Assembly (NCBI GenBank): GCA_001564205.1
Contig: LKMY01000051.1
Span: forward strand, 1 to 9,453
DNA length: 9,453 nucleotides
Direction: 5' to 3'
Origin: Nanohaloarchaea archaeon PL-Br10_U2g5
GTDB lineage: Archaea; Halobacteriota; Halobacteria; Halobacteriales; Haloferacaceae
Position 1 is the first letter of the stretch. The number at the start of each line of letters is the position of its first letter. A program made the translations under genes and the position numbers. This document shows, one piece after another, positions 6,918 to 9,453 of this stretch. Under the pieces are notes generated by a model. That model had not been told where the DNA came from. It ran no database searches and was given only the letters and a program-made list of their open reading frames with translations.

Positions 6918-6942
6918 CGGATTCCAAAAAGACTGGAATCCG
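6918..6942 (+). repeat. 9-bp perfect inverted repeat right after the HTH_10 gene
   Basis: CGGATTCCA (6918-6926) and TGGAATCCG (6934-6942) are exact reverse complements with a 7-nt AAAAGAC spacer, starting 1 nt after the HTH_10 stop codon. It could be a 3'-end stem-loop or an operator. The AAAAA run (6926-6930) is a possible weak TATA element about 26 bp before an ATG at 6954. Confidence 0.55.
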
Positions 6943-6980
6943 ATCCATCCTTCATGTGGATCTCTGTCGTAGCCATAGTC

Positions 6981-7136
6981 ATGATGAGTCCACAGACGCA
7001 CACCTTCGTCTGCCCGGAGTGCCATCGCTCGATCGAGGTGGACTATGAAGTGCGGACGACACTGCTTGACGTCGGCTGTATCGTCTGTGGGGCGCCCGTC
7101 TCCGAGGACGACATCACCGACCCGCGGACCACGTGA
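6981..7136 (+). CDS. Small zinc-ribbon protein with two CxxC motifs (DUF7560-like)
   Basis: A 51-residue acidic protein, MMSPQTHTFVCPEC..., with two CxxC pairs, CPEC (Cys11, Cys14) and CIVC (Cys33, Cys36), the pattern of a single four-cysteine zinc ribbon. The spacing and the SIEV and GAPVSEDD stretches resemble the many 45-60-residue haloarchaeal zinc-ribbon proteins I recall as DUF7560. The role is unknown; nucleic-acid or protein binding is common for such folds. The start is uncertain. ATG 6981 or 6984 gives the usual length, whereas an in-frame ATG at 6954 would add nine hydrophobic residues and has an A-rich box 26 bp upstream. The gene is 64 bp after the HTH_10 gene and 44 bp before the flavin-protein start, which has its own TATA box. 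Confidence 0.75.
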   Translation: MMSPQTHTFVCPECHRSIEVDYEVRTTLLDVGCIVCGAPVSEDDITDPRTT

Positions 7137-7149
7137 CACGTCTCGCATC

Positions 7150-7168
7150 TTTTATACTGGCGTACGCC
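7150..7168 (+). promoter_or_regulatory. TATA box plus adjacent 10-bp palindrome before the flavin-protein gene
   Basis: TTTTATA at 7150-7156 is centred 28 bp before ATG 7181, indicating a leaderless transcript. Two bases downstream is the perfect palindrome GGCGTACGCC (7159-7168), lying between TATA and the start. The promoter is well placed; the operator role of a short GC palindrome in a GC-rich genome is uncertain. Confidence 0.6.
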
Positions 7169-7180
7169 GGAGTGTCGCGT

Positions 7181-7636
7181 ATGCCGACGAACAGCGAGGT
7201 CGAGATGACCGACGCGGAAGTCGACGTGTTTCTCTCACGACACGAGACCGGTGTGCTTTCGCTTGCGCGCGACGGGGCACCGTACGCGATTCCGGTCTCG
7301 TACGGGTTCGACGAGGAGTCGCGAGACGCCTATCTCCGGCTGGTGTCGACGCCCGACAGCGAGAAGCGCGAGTTCCTCGCGTCCGAGCCGCAGGCGCGGA
7401 TTGTGGTGTACGAAGAGGACGGCGACGCGTACGAGAGCGTCGTCGGCGTCGGGACCCTCCGCCGGATCGACCTCGACGAACTCACACCAGAGACGATCGC
7501 GCAGTACGGTGAAACGCGCCGGCCCCTGTTCGAGATATGGGCCGATGGAAAACCGGACCTCGAAATCGACCTCTACCGGTTCGTTCCCGAACGGCTCACC
7601 GGGCGGACGGTCGTCGTCGACCGCGACGAACCGTAG
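7181..7636 (+). CDS. Pyridoxamine 5'-phosphate oxidase-like FMN-binding protein
   Basis: A 151-residue protein with the split-barrel PPOX/flavin-reductase-like fold. Visible family features are VDVFLSRHETGVLSLARDGAPYAIPVSYGFD (14-44; the N-terminal strands with the characteristic GVLSLARDG.PYAIPVSYG pattern), a middle block YLRLVSTPDSEKREFL (51-66) and ARIVVYEEDGDAYESVVGVGTLRRI (72-96). Length fits the short haloarchaeal members, which probably bind FMN or F420; substrates are mostly unknown. An upstream in-frame GTG at 7133 overlaps the zinc-ribbon stop, but the TATA box 28 bp before ATG 7181 fixes the start there. The last codons (DRDEP and the stop) lie in the first copy of a 29-bp tandem duplication. 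True PdxH function in B6 synthesis is unlikely for this subgroup. Confidence 0.9.
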   Translation: MPTNSEVEMTDAEVDVFLSRHETGVLSLARDGAPYAIPVSYGFDEESRDAYLRLVSTPDSEKREFLASEPQARIVVYEEDGDAYESVVGVGTLRRIDLDELTPETIAQYGETRRPLFEIWADGKPDLEIDLYRFVPERLTGRTVVVDRDEP

Positions 7637-7679
7637 CCACCGTCGGCGATCGCGACGAACCGTAGCCGCCGTCGGCGAC
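7622..7679. repeat. 29-bp tandem duplication across the flavin-protein stop codon
   Basis: Copy 1 (7622-7650) and copy 2 (7651-7679) are head-to-tail and differ at two positions only (A/G at unit position 18, T/C at 29). The unit starts CGCGACGAACCGTAGCC and contains the TAG stop. Because 29 is not a multiple of three, copy 2 is non-coding and lies just before the thioesterase TATA box. Confidence 0.9.
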
Positions 7680-7684
7680 GCGCC

Positions 7685-7712
7685 TTTTACTGACGGACGT
7701 GTGGGTCCGTCA
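7685..7712 (+). promoter_or_regulatory. Thioesterase promoter with 8-bp inverted repeat between TATA and start
   Basis: TTTTA (7685-7689) is centred about 25 bp before ATG 7712. Immediately after it are TGACGGAC (7691-7698) and GTCCGTCA (7705-7712), perfect reverse complements with a 6-nt spacer. The last base of the right arm is the A of the ATG. Such a site would cover the transcription start of a leaderless gene and fits a repressor operator; the repressor is unknown. Confidence 0.65.
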
Positions 7713-8155
7713 TGCCCAGTATCAGCGAGACCTATATCGAGAACCGCCAGCGCGTCCAGCCGACACACACCAACAACTACGCGTCCGCCCACGGAGGAAA
7801 CGTCGTCAAATGGATGGACGAGATCGGGGCGATGTCGGCGATGCGCGCCGCCGGCGAGACCTGTGTCACCGCACGGATCAACGAGCTCGATTTCAAGCGG
7901 CCGGTGCCCCAGGGAGACACCTGTATCGTCGAGTCGTACGTGTACGCGGTCGGGCGGACGAGCCTCCGAACTCGGATCCGCGCGTACCGCGAGTCGCCCC
8001 GGACGGGCGACCGTGAGCTGACGACGGAGTCGTACTTCGTTTTCGTCGCCGTCGACGCCGACGGGAGCCCGACGCCGGTTCCCGAACTCGTAATCGACGG
8101 GGAGCGGTGTCGAACACTCCGCGAGGAGGCGCTCGCGGCCGAACCCGAGGAGTGA
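7712..8155 (+). CDS. Acyl-CoA thioesterase, hotdog fold (YciA/BFIT type)
   Basis: A 147-residue single hotdog domain that should hydrolyse acyl-CoA to fatty acid and CoA in the cytoplasm. Features of the acyl-CoA hydrolase subgroup are visible: HTNNYASAHGGNVVKWMDEIGAMSAMRAAG (19-48) with the catalytic-region N-x-x-G-x-HGG-like signature and acidic D39, then CVTARINELDFKRPVPQGDTCIVESYVYAVGRTSLRTRIRAY (51-92), which matches the strand block of the YciA/BACH family. The C-terminus TTESYFVFVAVDADGSPTPVPEL completes the fold. Length equals one hotdog; hexamers or trimers of dimers are usual. Chain-length preference cannot be read. ATG 7712 is supported by the TATA box. It starts 75 bp after the flavin-protein gene, from its own promoter. 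Confidence 0.92.
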   Translation: MPSISETYIENRQRVQPTHTNNYASAHGGNVVKWMDEIGAMSAMRAAGETCVTARINELDFKRPVPQGDTCIVESYVYAVGRTSLRTRIRAYRESPRTGDRELTTESYFVFVAVDADGSPTPVPELVIDGERCRTLREEALAAEPEE

Positions 8156-8189
8156 GCATCATGCATCATCGGTCACACGCGCGTCACAT

Positions 8190-8225
8190 CCCGCGCTGAA
8201 GCGCGAGGGGGTGGCATCCCCACCG
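8190..8225. other. GC-rich stem-loop region, possible IS200/IS605-type end remnant
   Basis: CGCGC-TGAA-GCGCG (8192-8205) forms a 5-bp stem with a tetraloop, flanked by CC and GG that extend it past one bulged A. Next to it GGTGG (8210-8214) can pair with CCACC (8219-8223). Hairpins reading like CCCGCGCTGAAGCGCGAGG are, as I remember them, common at ends of haloarchaeal IS200/IS605/IS1341 elements. No transposase is present here. It may be a remnant or just the 3' region of the thioesterase transcript. Confidence 0.3.
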
Positions 8226-8236
8226 CTCGGACTGAG

Positions 8237-8250
8237 TTAGACTTGTCTAA
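8237..8250. promoter_or_regulatory. 6-2-6 palindrome upstream of znuA, DtxR/MntR-like operator candidate
   Basis: TTAGAC-TT-GTCTAA is a perfect inverted repeat about 55-68 bp before the znuA ATG, directly followed by an A/T-rich tract (8249-8260). The TTAG...CTAA ends recall operators of DtxR-family metal regulators (IdeR, TroR, SirR types), fitting a metal-uptake gene. A second symmetric element, TAATA-GT-TATTA (8268-8279), covers the likely TATA position. Confidence 0.55.
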
Positions 8251-8273
8251 AAATATTATTTGGATCGTAATAG

Positions 8274-8280
8274 TTATTAG
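8274..8280 (+). promoter_or_regulatory. Likely TATA box of znuA
   Basis: TTATTAG is centred about 28 bp before ATG 8305, right for a leaderless start. The alternative A/T block AAAAATATTATT (8249-8260) would give a start about 24 nt upstream of the ATG. Confidence 0.45.
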
Positions 8281-8304
8281 TTCGCATAGACTGAAATACA
8301 CCTA

Positions 8305-9285
8305 ATGAAGACACAACAGTGGCAGACGGGGGTGGTGTCGAGACGCGCCGCGCTGGCCGGTATCGGTGGTGCTGCGCTCGGACTCGCCGGGTGTCTCGGA
8401 GACGACCCGCAGAGCGGAAACGTCGGAAACCCCGACGGAGACGACGACCGGCCGACCGTGTTCGCGACGATGCCCGCGGTGTGGGACTTCGTCCGACAGG
8501 TCGCCGGCGACAACATCGAGGCGATCGATCTCGTCCCGGTCGGCGAACACGGCCACGACTGGAACCCGGAGCCCGGCACGGTCCAAGAGCTCGACCGCGC
8601 CGACGGCTTCGTCTACCTCCGCGACTTCTCCAGCTGGCAGGACGACGCCGCCGATCAGCTGGCCGACGACGACGTCGTCGTCATCGAGGCCTCCGAAGGG
8701 ATCGAGTTTTTCGACAGTCCCGCGGAGGACGACGACGAACACTGGTGGATGGACCCGATCGAGTGTCAGACAGGCGTCGACAACGTCGCCGACGGCCTCG
8801 CGGAGATAGACCCCGACAACGCCGAGGAGTACGCCGAAAACGCCGCGGACTTCAACGCGGAGCTCCAAGAGCTTCACGAGGATTTCGAGGCCATCGTCGA
8901 GCGCGCAGCGCTGAACCAGCTCGTCGTCGGCACCCACGACTCCTTCCAGTGGTGGAACCGGCGCTACGATCTCGAGATCTACTCACCCGTCGGAACCTCT
9001 CCCGACGACGCCGCGTCGCCGGGTGACGTCCAAGAGATCGAAGAGCTGATCGAGGAGTTCGGCATCGGCCACGTGCTTTACGACGTCGGCGAACCGGGAC
9101 AGCTCGCGGAGTCGTTGGCGGACGAGACGGAGACGACGGTGCTGCCGCTGTCGCCCATCGAGACCCAGATCGACGGCACTCCGCCGATCGGCGGCGATCT
9201 CACGATGGAGCCAGACTGGGGCTACATCGACCACTTCCGGGAGATCAACCTCCCGTCGATAGCGACGGCGCTCGGAGCGGACTAA
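8305..9285 (+). CDS. znuA: Metal ABC transporter substrate-binding lipoprotein (ZnuA/TroA cluster A-I)
   Basis: A 326-residue secreted protein that captures Zn2+ or Mn2+ (possibly Fe2+) for an ABC importer. The N-terminus has a twin-arginine signal (SRRAALAGIGGAALG, 12-26) and a lipobox LAGC with Cys30, so it is exported folded by Tat and lipid-anchored outside. An acidic linker (31-50) follows, then the TroA fold. Likely metal ligands are His84 in VGEHGHDWNPEP, His146 in EHWWMDP, His211 in VVGTHDSFQWWNRRYDLE and an acidic residue after Glu263. The His-rich loop of many ZnuA proteins is replaced by an Asp/Glu run (PAEDDDEH, 139-146), which leaves the metal preference open. A transporter ATPase gene begins 92 bp downstream. 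A DtxR-like palindrome upstream suggests metal-dependent repression. The symbol reflects family, not proven zinc specificity. Confidence 0.9.
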   Translation: MKTQQWQTGVVSRRAALAGIGGAALGLAGCLGDDPQSGNVGNPDGDDDRPTVFATMPAVWDFVRQVAGDNIEAIDLVPVGEHGHDWNPEPGTVQELDRADGFVYLRDFSSWQDDAADQLADDDVVVIEASEGIEFFDSPAEDDDEHWWMDPIECQTGVDNVADGLAEIDPDNAEEYAENAADFNAELQELHEDFEAIVERAALNQLVVGTHDSFQWWNRRYDLEIYSPVGTSPDDAASPGDVQEIEELIEEFGIGHVLYDVGEPGQLAESLADETETTVLPLSPIETQIDGTPPIGGDLTMEPDWGYIDHFREINLPSIATALGAD

Positions 9286-9288
9286 AAC

Positions 9289-9330
9289 GAGACGGAGATC
9301 GAGAGACGGAGCGAGCGAGACGGAGACCGA
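9289..9330 (+). repeat. Three 14-bp purine-rich tandem repeats
   Basis: GAGACGGAGATCGA, GAGACGGAGCGAGC and GAGACGGAGACCGA lie head to tail (9289-9302, 9303-9316, 9317-9330). They share GAGACGGAG and diverge at the end. They start 3 nt after the znuA stop codon, between it and the ATPase gene. Function is unknown. Confidence 0.8.
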
Positions 9331-9377
9331 AGGCATATGACTTTGAGACGAGTTCAACCTGACAGCGACAAACCCGA

Positions 9378-9453
9378 ATGACGCCAGCAATCGTCGCAGA
9401 GAACGTGCGGTTCGCATACGACGACACCCCCGTGTTAAGCGACGTCTCTCTGA
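9378..9453 (+). CDS. znuC: Metal ABC transporter ATP-binding protein (start only)
   Basis: Only the first 25 codons are inside the window: MTPAIVAENVRFAYDDTPVL, then SDVSL. The pattern I.AENV.FAYDDTPVL.DVSL is the standard first beta-strand and A-loop (aromatic Tyr14, which stacks on ATP) of an ABC ATPase, ahead of the Walker A motif that would lie just past the edge. Position after a ZnuA-like binding protein makes it the ZnuC-type subunit that powers metal import, with a permease gene expected beyond. There is no clear TATA box within 30 bp, so it is probably co-transcribed with znuA. Confidence 0.8.
   Translation, partial: MTPAIVAENVRFAYDDTPVLSDVSL

Noticed and set aside
7622..7679. The two-copy 29-bp repeat as a CRISPR array
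   Set aside because: The copies are directly adjacent with no spacer, and one copy is partly coding.
8302..8937. A minus-strand 211-codon frame inside znuA
   Set aside because: It is antisense to a protein with a Tat signal, a lipobox and metal ligands; the minus frame shows only biased Val/Asp/Glu composition.

Overview
The window reads as chromosomal DNA of a halophilic archaeon (class Halobacteria; Halorubrum or a close relative is my guess, not shown). GC is very high, proteins are strongly acidic, and most genes have a TATA-like box 25-30 bp before the start codon with no Shine-Dalgarno, which is the haloarchaeal leaderless pattern. The gene set also fits: a fused ADP-forming acyl-CoA synthetase, a Bat-type HTH_10 regulator, a haloarchaeal PAS histidine kinase and a Tat lipoprotein.

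Left part, minus strand (1-5734): a four-helix membrane protein cut by the left edge; a two-gene operon of ADP-forming acetyl-CoA synthetase (acd) and a P-loop/DRTGG protein, joined by a 4-nt ATGA overlap; and a soluble two-PAS histidine kinase. Middle (5741-7136): a small winged-helix regulator on the minus strand facing a Bat-type regulator on the plus strand, followed by a tiny four-cysteine zinc-ribbon protein. Right part, plus strand (7181-9453): a pyridoxamine-5'-phosphate-oxidase-like flavin protein, a hotdog acyl-CoA thioesterase, and the start of a metal-uptake ABC operon (ZnuA-like Tat lipoprotein, then the first 25 codons of its ATPase).

Functional threads: acyl-CoA/acetate metabolism (Acd, its DRTGG partner, and a thioesterase about 3.7 kb away), regulation and signalling (kinase, wHTH, HTH_10), and divalent-metal import. 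The most interesting content is between the genes. Several promoters carry a perfect inverted repeat next to or around the TATA box: acd (8-bp arms bracketing TATA), the membrane protein (7-1-7), the kinase (11-bp arms), the thioesterase (8-bp arms reaching the start codon) and znuA (6-2-6, DtxR-like). There is also a 29-bp tandem duplication across the flavin protein's stop codon, a hairpin after the bat-like gene, and three 14-bp tandem repeats between znuA and the ATPase gene. I see no CRISPR array, no rRNA or tRNA gene and no intact transposase. No stretch over 300 bp lacks a gene.
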